Shown: positions 32,545 through 44,821 of the stretch, piece after piece
Layout: each line of letters starts with the position of its first letter
Numbering within the stretch: the stretch's first letter is position 1
Source: Erythrobacter sp.
GTDB taxonomy: Bacteria; Pseudomonadota; Alphaproteobacteria; Sphingomonadales; Sphingomonadaceae
Length of the DNA: 64,000 nt
NCBI GenBank assembly: GCA_019739335.1
Contig: CP073261.1
Coordinates: forward strand, 2,842,001-2,906,000
Reading direction: 5' to 3'
Translations under genes and position numbers: made by a program
Notes under the pieces: model-generated
Told to the model about the DNA's origin: nothing
Databases searched by the model: none
What the model saw: the letters and a program-made list of their open reading frames with translations, nothing else

Positions 32545-32769
32545 ATGCTTCGCAAGATTGTTCTGGGCCTCGCTTCTGCGGGACTTCTTATCGGTAGCAC
32601 CGCTGCCTCTGCTATGCCGATCGATGCACGAACATCTGCTCCGATTGCCGAGAGCGAGCTGGCAGGTATGAAGGGCTTGGGTTGGCTGCTTGGTTTGCTG
32701 ATTTTGGCTGGCGTTGTGATTGTCGTGGTCGGCGATGCCGACGAGGATGAGCCGCCTGTCAGCCCGTAA
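32545..32769 (+). CDS. small exported single-pass membrane protein
   Basis: 74 residues. A signal peptide (MLRKIVLGLASAGLLIGSTAASA, cleavage about residue 23), a short linker, one membrane helix (about 46-64, GWLLGLLILAGVVIVVV) and an acidic tail GDADEDEPPVSP. AAGGG is well placed before the ATG. It is a single-gene unit with its own promoter and a strong terminator. I do not recognise a family; such short proteins are frequent in sphingomonads. Confidence 0.72.
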   Translation: MLRKIVLGLASAGLLIGSTAASAMPIDARTSAPIAESELAGMKGLGWLLGLLILAGVVIVVVGDADEDEPPVSP

Positions 32770-32792
32770 GCACTTGAAATTCTGACACGGAA

Positions 32793-32822
32793 GAGGCGGG
32801 CATGTCCCGCCTTTTTCTTTTT
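32793..32822 (+). terminator. rho-independent terminator
   Basis: Perfect stem GGCGGG (32795-32800) with CCCGCC (32806-32811), 5-base loop, followed by TTTTTCTTTTT. It lies 25 bases after the stop of the 74-residue protein gene. Confidence 0.88.
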
Positions 32823-32831
32823 CGCAACATT

Positions 32832-33980
32832 TCAGGCAATAAGGCTGCGGTCGATTTCCTCGATGCTGCGTGCGCCAACCATAGCCATCACACGTCGGAG
32901 CTCTTCCGCCAGCAACTCAATCGCTCGCGTTACTCCGGATTCGCCCGCGGCCGCCAATCCGTAGAGCGGCGCGCGCCCAATCATCACCGCATGCGCGCCA
33001 AGCGCGAGCGCTTTAACCAGATCGCTGCCTCTCCTTATTCCGCTGTCGAGAAAAATTGTCGTCTGTTCTCTCACTGCTTCGGCAATCTCGGGCAGGGCAT
33101 CGATCGCTGCGATGGCGTGATCAAGCGAGCGGCCGCCGTGGTTCGAAACCACAATGCCATCTGCACCTAGCGCTACTCCTTTCCGCGCATCATCCGGGTG
33201 AAGGATACCCTTCAGGACCAGCTTCCCCGGCCACCGGGCGCGGATTTGTGCGACCCCGTCCCAGTCGAGATCGTCCTGCTTGAACTGTGCGCCCGGCTTT
33301 GCCCCTCTCACTACCGAACTTTTCAAATGCGGCGGAAGATTCGCCTGCTGCGGCAATCCACCATTCAGCATATATCTGCCGATTACCGCTGCGAACCAGC
33401 GGGGGTGGGCAAGAATATCAGGCACGTTTCGGCGATTGACCCCGAAGGGCGATCCGAAGCCGTTGCGATGCAGATATTCCCGATTTGGTGGCACTGGCAG
33501 GTCGAGTGTGACAAATAGCGTATCGCATCCCTCGGCATGGGCGCGATCCAGCACCCCCCACGAAAGTTCGCGGTTCTCCCACAAATATAACTGGAACCAC
33601 TGCCGCCCTCCCGCCGGGATGATCTCCTCGAGGTCCATCGTGCTGGCACTGGATATCGTGAAGGGGATTCCAGCGCGCGCAGCCGCTTGCGCCAGTTCTG
33701 CATCGCCACGATACCACATCGTCCCAGCCGCCCCCGTAGGCGCGATGGCGAAGGGGAGGGTGCTCGGCTTACCGAGGATCGTGGTTCTCGTATCTATTGC
33801 CGAAACGTCACGCAGTACGCGGGGGTAAAACGCAATGCGATCGAAGGACTCCCGATTGCGCGCGGGTCCCGTCTCGTCCTCCACCCCGCGTTCAAGATAT
33901 TCCCATACGCCGCGGGGCAATCTGCCGCGGGCCCTGCGCCGCAAATCTGCGATATTGAGGCAGTCGGAAACTCCTGCCAC
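32832..33980 (-). CDS. FMN-dependent alpha-hydroxy acid oxidase/dehydrogenase
   Basis: 382 residues, typical for the lactate dehydrogenase (LldD)/glycolate oxidase family. The FMN barrel marks are clear: FAIAPTGAAGTMWYRGDAELAQAAARAG, FQLYLW, the LKGILHPDDA Lys, the VSNHGGRSLD catalytic His-Gly-Gly-Arg and the FMN phosphate loop DSGIRRGSDLVKALALGA. It oxidises an L-2-hydroxy acid to the keto acid and probably passes electrons to quinone. The substrate is unknown: it might be L-lactate or mandelate. Five bases downstream of the SDR gene, same strand. Confidence 0.93.
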   Translation of the reverse strand: MAGVSDCLNIADLRRRARGRLPRGVWEYLERGVEDETGPARNRESFDRIAFYPRVLRDVSAIDTRTTILGKPSTLPFAIAPTGAAGTMWYRGDAELAQAAARAGIPFTISSASTMDLEEIIPAGGRQWFQLYLWENRELSWGVLDRAHAEGCDTLFVTLDLPVPPNREYLHRNGFGSPFGVNRRNVPDILAHPRWFAAVIGRYMLNGGLPQQANLPPHLKSSVVRGAKPGAQFKQDDLDWDGVAQIRARWPGKLVLKGILHPDDARKGVALGADGIVVSNHGGRSLDHAIAAIDALPEIAEAVREQTTIFLDSGIRRGSDLVKALALGAHAVMIGRAPLYGLAAAGESGVTRAIELLAEELRRVMAMVGARSIEEIDRSLIA

Positions 33981-33985
33981 GCGTA

Positions 33986-34717
33986 TTAGCCGCGACCGAG
34001 GAATGGCAGCTTGTTCTGGACAACAAGCGCCTCATAGAAGTTCAGATGATCTGGCAAATCGCACATATGGACGATCACTTGAGCGATTTCTTCGGGCGTA
34101 GCGGCGAAGTTTTCGGGCAATTTGACCGACCCTGGCATGATTTCCGTGGCAACAATGCCGGGGTGGAAGATTGAGACCGCAATGTCGTGCTCGCGGCCAT
34201 CTACTGCAAGAGCTCTCGTAAGCCCATCAAGCCCGAACTTGCTGGCGGTGTAAGCCGGGCTTTCGGCACGCGGGACGCGGGCCGAGATCGAGCCAATATT
34301 GATGATCCTGCCGCGCCGGCCGGTCAGGAATATCGGCCAGACGTGCTTGGCGCAGATGAAGGCGCTGGTCAGGTTGGTATCGATAATCTTGCGCCACAAC
34401 TCCAGATCAAGCTTGTGTGCAGGGGTGCTGTCGGCAATTCCGGCGTTGTTTATCAGCACATCGACCGTGCCAAATCGCTCTAATGCACTCGAAAAAAGGT
34501 TCGCCACAGCGGCTTCGTCTGTAACATCGGTGGTCACAGCCAGCGCTTCGCCTCCCATATTCTCGATATCCGCAACTAACCTTGTCAGCCGCTCGGCCCG
34601 GCGCGCGGCGAGCACTACTTTGGCGCCCTTCCGCGCGAACTCAAGGGCGCAAGCTTTACCGATGCCGGAGCTGGCGCCCGTGATCGCCGCGACCCGGCCC
34701 GCAAGTATGCTCATCAT
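33986..34717 (-). CDS. short-chain dehydrogenase/reductase
   Basis: 243 residues. Classical SDR: nucleotide motif TGASSGIGKA, NNAG motif (VLINNAGIA), Ser in NIGSISARVPR and catalytic YTASK. NADP preference is suggested by the Arg cluster after beta2 (AARRAERL). GGGAGGA precedes the double ATG; the second (34714) may be the real start. Paired with the hydroxy-acid oxidase downstream, which suggests joint oxidation of one compound, but no substrate can be named. Confidence 0.92.
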   Translation of the reverse strand: MMSILAGRVAAITGASSGIGKACALEFARKGAKVVLAARRAERLTRLVADIENMGGEALAVTTDVTDEAAVANLFSSALERFGTVDVLINNAGIADSTPAHKLDLELWRKIIDTNLTSAFICAKHVWPIFLTGRRGRIINIGSISARVPRAESPAYTASKFGLDGLTRALAVDGREHDIAVSIFHPGIVATEIMPGSVKLPENFAATPEEIAQVIVHMCDLPDHLNFYEALVVQNKLPFLGRG

Positions 34718-35335
34718 AGATCCTCCCGTTCGAGAGATCCTGTTGCCGATTACGGCGGGACAAAGTCAACAAAAAGAATAGGAGCCCGCAACAGCGCCGA
34801 ACCTGGGGCCTGCTCATTCTGCGTCACGCCCCAGCGCAAACTGCGCTATTCGCAATGGGTCTTCAGGCCAACAGCTTCGACAATGGGCGGTTGGTTTCCA
34901 TCGACAGCTGCCCCAACGCTCAACTGGCAGGCCTATCGCCTGCTGCACGGCCAGCCCTATGCGCGTGGCAGATCTCTGCTGACAATTTCAATGCATGGCC
35001 GCGGTGGCCGATGAATGCGCCCGCGCCGCCTTGCTGGAAGTCACGCATTCCCGTGCGCCTGATGCGACGCTGGGGAGGCCGACGCGAACTGGCAGCGCGC
35101 TCCTGATGAAAAATGGAAGCGATCAGTGACAGCGTTCACCGCGTCCTGCCGTACGGCAGGATCTTGCTCGAATTGGTGCGCTGGGACTTGGAGCGCATCT
35201 CCAAGTTCGAGATGTTCGGTCCCGATGCTTCTGCGGACCTGGCAGAGGGATCGTCGCTCGCTTAGCTGCGTTAGCTAGCTCGTTACATTGGCTGGGATTG
35301 ATGCCCGCCGCCTTCTTCCAAATCTCTGAAAAAAA
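34718..35335. other. 618-base region without an intact gene, with apparent coding remnants
   Basis: No complete gene is convincing. On the plus strand, protein-like stretches alternate between two frames. One runs from before 34855 to about 35000 (GLQANSFDNGRLVSIDS). Another begins near 34998 (MAAVADECARAALLEVTHSR) and stops at about 35128. A third is a 50-codon frame 35113-35265, in the first frame again but after two stops, reading SDSVHRVLPYGRILLELVRW. This pattern looks like an old gene broken by frameshifts and stops. I cannot name the ancestor. It lies directly beside tRNA-Lys. Confidence 0.4.
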
Positions 35336-35411
<76 letters not shown>

Positions 35412-35514
35412 ATTCCGGCGGATATCGCGGGAAGCCCTTTGATGCACACAAGCGAATCGCCGGGAGGCGTCCGTATAGCGATTCCGAGCCAGCGTTAAAG
35501 GGGGTATTTCGCGG

Positions 35515-36633
35515 TTAGAGTCCGCCGCGCCCCGCTTGCCTTGTCCAGCGTTCCACCATCATCAGTCCGCCCACGCAGAGCATATTGGTCATCATCGATG
35601 ATCCGCCGTGGCTCATGAAGGGCAGGGGGATGCCGACGACCGGGGCCATACCCATTACCATCATCAGATTCACCCCGACATAGAAGAAGATCGTTGCCGT
35701 CAATCCGCCAGCAAGCAGCCGCGAGAAGCGATCCGGGGCCTCGCGCGCCACGATCAGTCCCCACCGCAGGATAATGCCGAAGATCAGCAATACGAACAGT
35801 CCTCCCACCAGCCCCCATTCCTCCGCCATCGTCGCGAATACGAAATCTGTGTGGGGTTCCGGAAGATAATCGAGATGGCTCTGCGATCCCTCGCCAAAGC
35901 CCTTGCCGGCAATTCCGCCTGAACCGATAGCGATCTTCGACTGGGTGATGTGGTATCCCGTTCCAAGGGGGTCGCTTTCGGGATCAAGGAACGTGAGCAC
36001 CCGCTGCTGCTGGTAATCCTGCAATCCGAAGAAGAAGGCGAGAGGGGCGGCAATCAACGCGGCGATTCCGCCACCGATGAACCATTTCTGCGGTAACCCT
36101 GCCAGAAACATGACGACCACTCCGCCAAACCCGATGGCGAGAGCAGTGCCAAGATCTGGCTGAAGCAACACAAATCCCATCGGAATTGCGATCAGCCCGA
36201 GCGGGATCAGGAGAGCCCGCCAATTCCCGATCATCCCCACCGGCAGAGCATGGTAGAAGGCGGCCAGGATGAGCACGATTCCCGGCTTCATCACCTCCGA
36301 AGGCTGCAGCCGGATAAATCCCAGTTCGAGCCACCGCTGGCTTCCCCCGCCAACCTGCCCGACAATCTCGACGCCGATCAGGAGGACCAGGACCGCGAGA
36401 TAGGCCGGTATCGCCGCCAGCCTCGCCCAGTCCCGCGGGATGAGCGAAATTACCAGCGCCACAATCAGGAAAACCGCATAGCGGACCAGGTGCGACGTGG
36501 CGTAAGGACTCATCGAGCCGCCAGCCGCAGAATGAAGCACAGCGGCGCCAAACATCACAAGCAAGGTCAGCGGAATCACAACGCGCCAAGGGAAATCCGC
36601 GATCTGGCTGGGAAGGGCAATACCGCCCTTCAT
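35515..36633 (-). CDS. rodA: peptidoglycan glycosyltransferase RodA
   Basis: 372 residues. SEDS-family polytopic membrane protein that polymerises lipid II during elongation, working with the MrdA transpeptidase. About ten membrane segments; the family motifs IRLQPSEVMKPG, LLQPDLGTALAI, TQSKIAIGSGGIAGKGFGEGSQ and HTDFVFATMAEEWG are evident. It overlaps mrdA by 4 bases and ends the operon. Confidence 0.97.
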   Translation of the reverse strand: MKGGIALPSQIADFPWRVVIPLTLLVMFGAAVLHSAAGGSMSPYATSHLVRYAVFLIVALVISLIPRDWARLAAIPAYLAVLVLLIGVEIVGQVGGGSQRWLELGFIRLQPSEVMKPGIVLILAAFYHALPVGMIGNWRALLIPLGLIAIPMGFVLLQPDLGTALAIGFGGVVVMFLAGLPQKWFIGGGIAALIAAPLAFFFGLQDYQQQRVLTFLDPESDPLGTGYHITQSKIAIGSGGIAGKGFGEGSQSHLDYLPEPHTDFVFATMAEEWGLVGGLFVLLIFGIILRWGLIVAREAPDRFSRLLAGGLTATIFFYVGVNLMMVMGMAPVVGIPLPFMSHGGSSMMTNMLCVGGLMMVERWTRQAGRGGL

Positions 36634-38657
36634 GTCAACGATTCCGGGGCGCGAGGATTGGGATCTTCGCGCGGGGTAAATGCATCGTTTACCGGTTGCT
36701 CCGGCTCGGCCGCTGCTGCGCGTGCTTCGGCATCGACCTGGCGCGCAAGCTGGACTGGCGGCGGCGCAGGTGGCAGGTCAACTCCGGCTGCGCTGGCATA
36801 GGCGACGTATTGCGAATCCAGGCGTTGTTGCGCCGTTCCGCCCCACTGGCGCTCCAGTGAATGGAGCGCTTCCAGCCCCTTCTGCGGATCGAACAGAAAT
36901 GTCATCACGTCACGCGCCACCGGATAGGCAGCGCCCGAGCCGCCGCCGTGCTCGATCACCACCGCTCCGGCATAACGCGGATTATCGAACGGGGCGAAGA
37001 AGATGAACAGCCCGTGGTCGCGAAAGCGCCATGGGCCGGTTCTGCCGTCCGAAAGGTTCAGGCCCACCACCTGGGCTGTACCTGTCTTGCCCGCCATTAA
37101 TACGTCATCGATAGGTAATCTCGCGCGACCGGCCGTGCCCGGCCCGTTGACGACATCACTCATCGCCTGCCGGATATAGGTCTTGTATTCAGCGCTTACG
37201 CCCATGCTCGCGAAACTCGGCGCGGTGTTCGAGAGTAGCAGTCGGGGAGTTACCATATTGGAGGTCGCGAGGCGTGAAGCCATAACGGCCAGCTGTAGGG
37301 GATTGGCGAGCATATAGCCCTGGCCGATGGTTGCATTGACGGTGTCGAACGGCTGCCACTCGGCATCGTATTTCCGCATCTTCCAATCCGGATCGGGTAC
37401 TGTCCCATAAAACTGGCTGGCCACCGGGAGGTCGAACCGTTCCTGCATCCCGTAGCGTTTGCATGCCTCCGCGATCGGCCACATGCCGGTTCGCTGCGCC
37501 ATGGCGTAGAAATAAACGTCGCAACTCTGGTAGATGCCCTTGGCGAGATTGACCGCGCCGTGACCCCTGCGGTTCCAGCAACCGAACACGCGGTTGCCAA
37601 CGCGCAGGCCGCCGCCGCAGTTCACGGTTTCCTCGGGGTCGATCCCTGCCCCGAGTAACGCCATGCCGACCGTCGGCTTCACCGTGGAGCCGGGGGGGTA
37701 AAGCCCCTGTAGCACCTTGTTGCGGAGCGGGACCCGTTCGTTCTCGCTCAGCATCGAGTATTCGAGGCGGCCGATGCCATCGGAGAAACTGTTGGGATCG
37801 AAGCTGGGCATCGAAGCCATGCACAATAGATCGCCGGTAAGGCAATCCATCACTACCACCGAGCCGGATTCCAGACCGATGCGACGTGCGGCATAGTCCT
37901 GCAACGGTCCGTCGATGGTCAGGCGGATCGGATTGCCCTGCACATCCTCGCGCGTTTCGAGATCACGAACGATCCGCCCGGAAGCCGTCACCTCTACTCG
38001 CCGCGCACCCGGCTCTCCCCGCAGCGTCTGTTCGAACTGCTGTTCCAGCCCGTCCTTGCCCATCTTGAAGCCGGGAGTGAGCAATAGCGGCTGGGGTTCG
38101 ACCTCGTACTCCTCGCGGCTGGGAGCGCCGACATAGCCGATCAGGTGACCGACGGCCGGACCGGTGGGGTAGTAGCGCGAGAATCCGCGCTGCGGGATTA
38201 CGCCGGGCAATTCTGGCAAGCGGACGCTGACGGCGGCGAATTTGTCGAATTCCAGCCCGCTTGCCACAGGTACTGCGGCGAAGCCCCGGCTTTCCCTCAA
38301 CCGGTCTAGCAAGTCAGCCTTCGCAACTGCATCGAACTCGAGCAATTCGCTCAGGATATCGACTGTGCGGTCTGCGTCGTGGAGACGTTCGGGAATAATA
38401 TCGACGCGGAAATCGGCGCGGTTGGAAGCGAGCGGGGAGCCATCGCGATCAAGGATCCAGCCGCGGCGTGGAGGAATGAGCGAAAGGTTCACCCGGTTGC
38501 TTTCCGCCTCCAGCGTGTACCGCTCGTTCTCGGCGACTGCGATATATCCCATCCGCGCCGCGAGCAGGCAACCGATGCCGGCCTGTATCCCGCCGATCAC
38601 GAAGCTGCGGCGTTCAAAAGTCTGCTTCAGGGAATTGGCAGATTGCTTGGGTTCCAT
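36630..38657 (-). CDS. mrdA: penicillin-binding protein 2 (class B transpeptidase)
   Basis: 675 residues. N-terminal membrane anchor (about 17-37), dimerisation domain, then the transpeptidase domain with SxxK at YPPGSTVKPTVGM, the SxN-like QSCDVYFY and KTGTAQV. It crosslinks peptidoglycan during side-wall elongation. The C-terminal tail after about residue 610 is Pro/Ala/Glu-rich and longer than in E. coli. It follows mreD with 3 bases between them and is coupled to rodA. Confidence 0.97.
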   Translation of the reverse strand: MEPKQSANSLKQTFERRSFVIGGIQAGIGCLLAARMGYIAVAENERYTLEAESNRVNLSLIPPRRGWILDRDGSPLASNRADFRVDIIPERLHDADRTVDILSELLEFDAVAKADLLDRLRESRGFAAVPVASGLEFDKFAAVSVRLPELPGVIPQRGFSRYYPTGPAVGHLIGYVGAPSREEYEVEPQPLLLTPGFKMGKDGLEQQFEQTLRGEPGARRVEVTASGRIVRDLETREDVQGNPIRLTIDGPLQDYAARRIGLESGSVVVMDCLTGDLLCMASMPSFDPNSFSDGIGRLEYSMLSENERVPLRNKVLQGLYPPGSTVKPTVGMALLGAGIDPEETVNCGGGLRVGNRVFGCWNRRGHGAVNLAKGIYQSCDVYFYAMAQRTGMWPIAEACKRYGMQERFDLPVASQFYGTVPDPDWKMRKYDAEWQPFDTVNATIGQGYMLANPLQLAVMASRLATSNMVTPRLLLSNTAPSFASMGVSAEYKTYIRQAMSDVVNGPGTAGRARLPIDDVLMAGKTGTAQVVGLNLSDGRTGPWRFRDHGLFIFFAPFDNPRYAGAVVIEHGGGSGAAYPVARDVMTFLFDPQKGLEALHSLERQWGGTAQQRLDSQYVAYASAAGVDLPPAPPPVQLARQVDAEARAAAAEPEQPVNDAFTPREDPNPRAPESLT

Positions 38658-38660
38658 GAT

Positions 38661-39215
38661 TCAGCCGATGCGCTTTATGCGCGTAAGCCTGATCCTGTCG
38701 AGCATGACGGCAAACTGGGCAAGAACGGGGAAAAGCATGATCGACAAAGCTAGCTGTGGCACGATGAGGCCTAGCTGAACCAGCGAGAAACCTGCCCCGG
38801 ATAACAGTGCGCCCAGAACAAGGTAAAGGGCGATGCACAGCGCCGCCACCCCCCAGTCCTGCCAGAAGCCCCGCCAGGGAAAACGCACTTCGATGAGATC
38901 GAGTGCAATCATTGTAAGCGAGAAGAACAGGATGCCGAAGCCGAGTGGCTGCCCTGAAAAGAGATCGTCGGCAAATCCGAGTGGCAGTCCGGCCCAAAGC
39001 GGCAGAAGACCGGGACGCGAGACCCGCCACGCCAGTAGCAGGGAATAACCCAACGGTGGCAGGATTGGTGCAGGCGCGATGATAGGCCACATCGGTGCCA
39101 TTGAACCGAGCAGTATCGTGATCCATGGTAGGCCATATGCCAGGATCGGCGAGTGATCGCGGTTGATCTTGCTGCCGAACCGGTCGCGGCGGGATGCGGG
39201 GTTAAGACGGTCCAT
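38661..39215 (-). CDS. mreD: rod shape-determining protein MreD
   Basis: 184 residues, about five membrane helices, with the family segment PLWAGLPLGFADDLFSGQPLGFGIL. An inner-membrane part of the elongasome linking MreC to the synthases. It starts at the last base of mreC (1-base overlap) and is followed by mrdA. The N-terminus (LNPASRRDRFGSKINRDHSP) is a cytoplasmic extension. Confidence 0.92.
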   Translation of the reverse strand: MDRLNPASRRDRFGSKINRDHSPILAYGLPWITILLGSMAPMWPIIAPAPILPPLGYSLLLAWRVSRPGLLPLWAGLPLGFADDLFSGQPLGFGILFFSLTMIALDLIEVRFPWRGFWQDWGVAALCIALYLVLGALLSGAGFSLVQLGLIVPQLALSIMLFPVLAQFAVMLDRIRLTRIKRIG

Positions 39216-40147
39216 CAGGTGCCGCCATCCCCGGCGGTCGGCTCACCGGCATTCGAATCAACCGGTTGGTCTGTCAGCAACGGCGCCTGCGCAGCGGCGA
39301 CGGATTCGGGCTCGAACATCGGTTCGACAGCAACGTAATCGGTTGCCGCAGGATTGCTCAGCAGCTGGCCGATCGCGCCGTCGTCGGTGAGGCGGGTCAC
39401 CATTGCTACCGCAACATTCGGGCGAAAAAGCCCGCCCGCACCGGAAGTGACGAAGATATCACCTTCCTCCAGCGGATTGATACCCAGGTTGATCAGCCGG
39501 ATCCGCAGCGAACCATCAGCACGGCCTTCGGCAAATGCCACGACATCATCGGTGGCCCGGCGCACCGGAACAATACTTTCGGGATCGGTCAACAGCAGCA
39601 CCCGCGAAGTAGAGCGACCCGTTTCGAGGATGCGCCCGACCAAGCCCATCGGCGATGTGACCGGCATTCCCACCCGAACGCCATCGCTTCTTCCGGCGGA
39701 AAGGTATCCGAAACGCCGGGTACTAGCAGAGGTGGAGCCGATAAGGCGCCCGGTTGCGACGGGCTGCAAATCGCTTTGCACAAGTCCCAGCAGCGCCTTC
39801 AGCCGCTCGTTCTCTTGCTCCAGCGCGCGTGCTTCGGCCAGTTGCACCCGGGCAACGGCTATTTCCTCCTCCAGCTCCGCGTTCTTCGATCCGGCGTTGT
39901 AATAACCTGCGATAGCTTCAAAAAAGCTGCGCGAACCGGTGCGGGTGACTGCGCCCGCCTCTCCTACGGGAGAGGCAGCGTCGGTCGCCATGCTCCGCAG
40001 GCCGTAGAAGGCCTCGGGCCGCCACAGCGAAACGATCAGCAAGAGCGCACCGATGGCTGCCCCCGCACTGGCGAAGACATAGCCGGTAAAGCGGCCCAGT
40101 TGCGCCTTTTTATTGGTTCCGGATATTTGTGCCGAAGGCGGTGCCAT
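39215..40147 (-). CDS. mreC: rod shape-determining protein MreC
   Basis: 310 residues: one membrane helix (about 24-42), a coiled coil (about 86-115, ELEEEIAVARVQLAEARALEQENERLKALLG in outline) and the periplasmic beta-domain with GLVGRILETGRSTSRVLLLTDPES and DIFVTSGAGGLF. The C-terminal tail is Pro/Ala/Glu-rich. It activates PBP2-RodA in the elongasome. Lies 32 bases after mreB. Confidence 0.96.
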   Translation of the reverse strand: MAPPSAQISGTNKKAQLGRFTGYVFASAGAAIGALLLIVSLWRPEAFYGLRSMATDAASPVGEAGAVTRTGSRSFFEAIAGYYNAGSKNAELEEEIAVARVQLAEARALEQENERLKALLGLVQSDLQPVATGRLIGSTSASTRRFGYLSAGRSDGVRVGMPVTSPMGLVGRILETGRSTSRVLLLTDPESIVPVRRATDDVVAFAEGRADGSLRIRLINLGINPLEEGDIFVTSGAGGLFRPNVAVAMVTRLTDDGAIGQLLSNPAATDYVAVEPMFEPESVAAAQAPLLTDQPVDSNAGEPTAGDGGT

Positions 40148-40179
40148 TGCGGCCCGCTCCCCCTATTGGTGTTGCGCCT

Positions 40180-43224
<3,045 letters not shown>

Positions 43225-43225
<1 letters not shown>

Positions 43226-43728
43226 TGCGACCTTTGACTGCTGCACTCCTTGCCGCGTTGCTGCTGGCCGGATGCGGTGAAACCGTTTCCGAGGAAGAGG
43301 AGCGCGCCCGGAACGAAGCGATCGCAGAGCGGGTGCGCGAGGCGAATGCCACAGCCAGTCCGCTGGAAGAGATCCTCCCCGAAGTGATCGGCTATTCCGA
43401 CATGGAAGCCAACGACCTGCTCGGCCTTTCCTGTTCATACGCGCCTGGAACCAGCATGGGGGTACGGGCGATTGCGCGGGAAACCGATGCTTACATGAAG
43501 ATTGACGGTGAGATGGTCCGCTTCGCCGCTGACCCTGGATCGCGTGAATTGCCGGCCAAGTCGCGCACCCTCTACAATGGTCGGGAATACTCGCTCCGGC
43601 TAGCGGTTGAGGACGTTGTTGCGGAAGGCGAGATCGAGGATACCACCTACGAAGGGACTATGTGGCTTTACGATCGCTTCGATAGGGTCGTCTACACCGG
43701 CAGCGGAACTGCCAATTGCGGCGCCTGA
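43225..43728 (+). CDS. lipoprotein, unknown function
   Basis: 167 residues. The signal MRPLTAALLAALLLAGC ends in lipobox LAGC (Cys17), so it is lipid-anchored. A charged helical part (EEEERARNEAIAERVREANA) is followed by a compact, mostly beta domain ending YTGSGTANCGA, with Cys near both ends of that domain. TGATG overlap with the mutL stop suggests translational coupling. No family recognised. The gene ends at the stop of the convergent DUF1206 gene. Confidence 0.8.
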
Positions 43729-44538
43729 TCAGGCCCGGAAGCTTGGCACCTTGCCGTTCGGGCTCATATCGGGAATGATCCGATAGCGGGCCAGAACCAG
43801 GCTGAACAAGCCAAACAGCAACAATCCGATAGCGGTCAGCGTGAAGACGATGCCCTCTCCCGCCAGGCTCGCCACGGCATCACCCAGCGTTTTCACCTGC
43901 TGCGATCCGCCCGACATGAATCCAGCCTTGAACAGGGACCAGCCGATCACACCGTAAACCACGCCGCGCGCGCAATATCCCGCGCCTCCAAGCCAACGTG
44001 TGGCGTCGGGTGCGGCACCGGAAATGCGGTGCATGAAGCTGCCGGAGATCCCTTTCTTGAACTGGAACAGGGCGGTGGCCAGAAACGCCACGCCGAGCAG
44101 GCCCAGCACGACTCCGCCGAAATTGACCGACAGGACACCAGCCGCCGCTTCCTGTGCTCCATCGCCGCCCGACCCGCCGCCGTTTCCTGCGGTCGAAGCG
44201 AACTGATAGGCAGACCACGCCAGCGCCAGATGCCCTATCCCGCTTCCAGCATGGCCGACCCGGGTCGCCCAACCTTTGGTGTCACTGCCATTGTTCTCGA
44301 TATCGAAAGCCGTGGAGGTGAAGCGAAACAGCGCATAGGCAGTTAGGCCCACAACCATCAGCCACAGGATCGCGGTGCCTGCCGGATAGCCTTCGATCGC
44401 CTGGAAGATTCCATTGGTTCCCTCGGCGATGCGCTCGGCGCTGGTAAGCGCGATGAGTCCCAACACCGAATAGAGGACGGCCCGGCTGAAGTACCCGAGA
44501 CGCACCAGCCAATTGAATTTCTCCGACTTATCGACCAT
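43729..44538 (-). CDS. DUF1206 family membrane protein
   Basis: 269 residues from the ATG at 44538, which has AGGAGGAG upstream. Six predicted membrane helices in three similar two-helix units, each beginning with a LGYFSRAVLYSVLGLIAL-like or GGAGYCARGVVYGVIGW-like sequence, as in DUF1206. The units are separated by Gly/Ser-rich loops. Unknown role. Upstream is a gap with tandem short repeats. Confidence 0.85.
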   Translation of the reverse strand: MVDKSEKFNWLVRLGYFSRAVLYSVLGLIALTSAERIAEGTNGIFQAIEGYPAGTAILWLMVVGLTAYALFRFTSTAFDIENNGSDTKGWATRVGHAGSGIGHLALAWSAYQFASTAGNGGGSGGDGAQEAAAGVLSVNFGGVVLGLLGVAFLATALFQFKKGISGSFMHRISGAAPDATRWLGGAGYCARGVVYGVIGWSLFKAGFMSGGSQQVKTLGDAVASLAGEGIVFTLTAIGLLLFGLFSLVLARYRIIPDMSPNGKVPSFRA

Positions 44539-44605
44539 TGCGCTGCTGCTCCTCCTGCGTTGCAAGGGGAACGGCCCAGCGGGCGATTGGTGCCTGGGTG
44601 TCTAA

Positions 44606-44644
44606 GCGATTGTGTGGGGCAATCGTGTGGAGCAATCGTGTGGA
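44606..44644. repeat. three tandem 13-base units
   Basis: GCAATCGTGTGGA occurs twice perfectly (44619-44631, 44632-44644), preceded by a diverged copy GCGATTGTGTGGG (44606-44618). It sits upstream of the DUF1206 gene. Probably a small tandem duplication; a regulatory meaning is open. Confidence 0.6.
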
Positions 44645-44766
44645 TGACGAAAGTTGACACGAAGATGACACCAAGAGCGGCTGCAAAAGTCGGCTGCTGC
44701 TGGATGGCGGTGAAGGAAGGCTCAGCGGTGAATCGGGCGGAACTATCATGCCATCGCACCCAGCAA

Positions 44767-44798
44767 ATTTTTGCGCTGTAGGATTTTTGCGCTGTAGG
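44767..44798. repeat. tandem 16-base duplication
   Basis: ATTTTTGCGCTGTAGG is repeated exactly (44767-44782, 44783-44798), between the DUF1206 promoter region and the end of the NYN gene. Confidence 0.6.
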
Positions 44799-44821
44799 AA
44801 AGTGTCCTGCGCGCGCGGACC

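Noticed and set aside
34855..35106. 83-codon plus-strand frame as an intact gene
   Set aside because: No ribosome-binding site, composition changes along the frame, and protein-like continuation switches to another frame; better read as a remnant.
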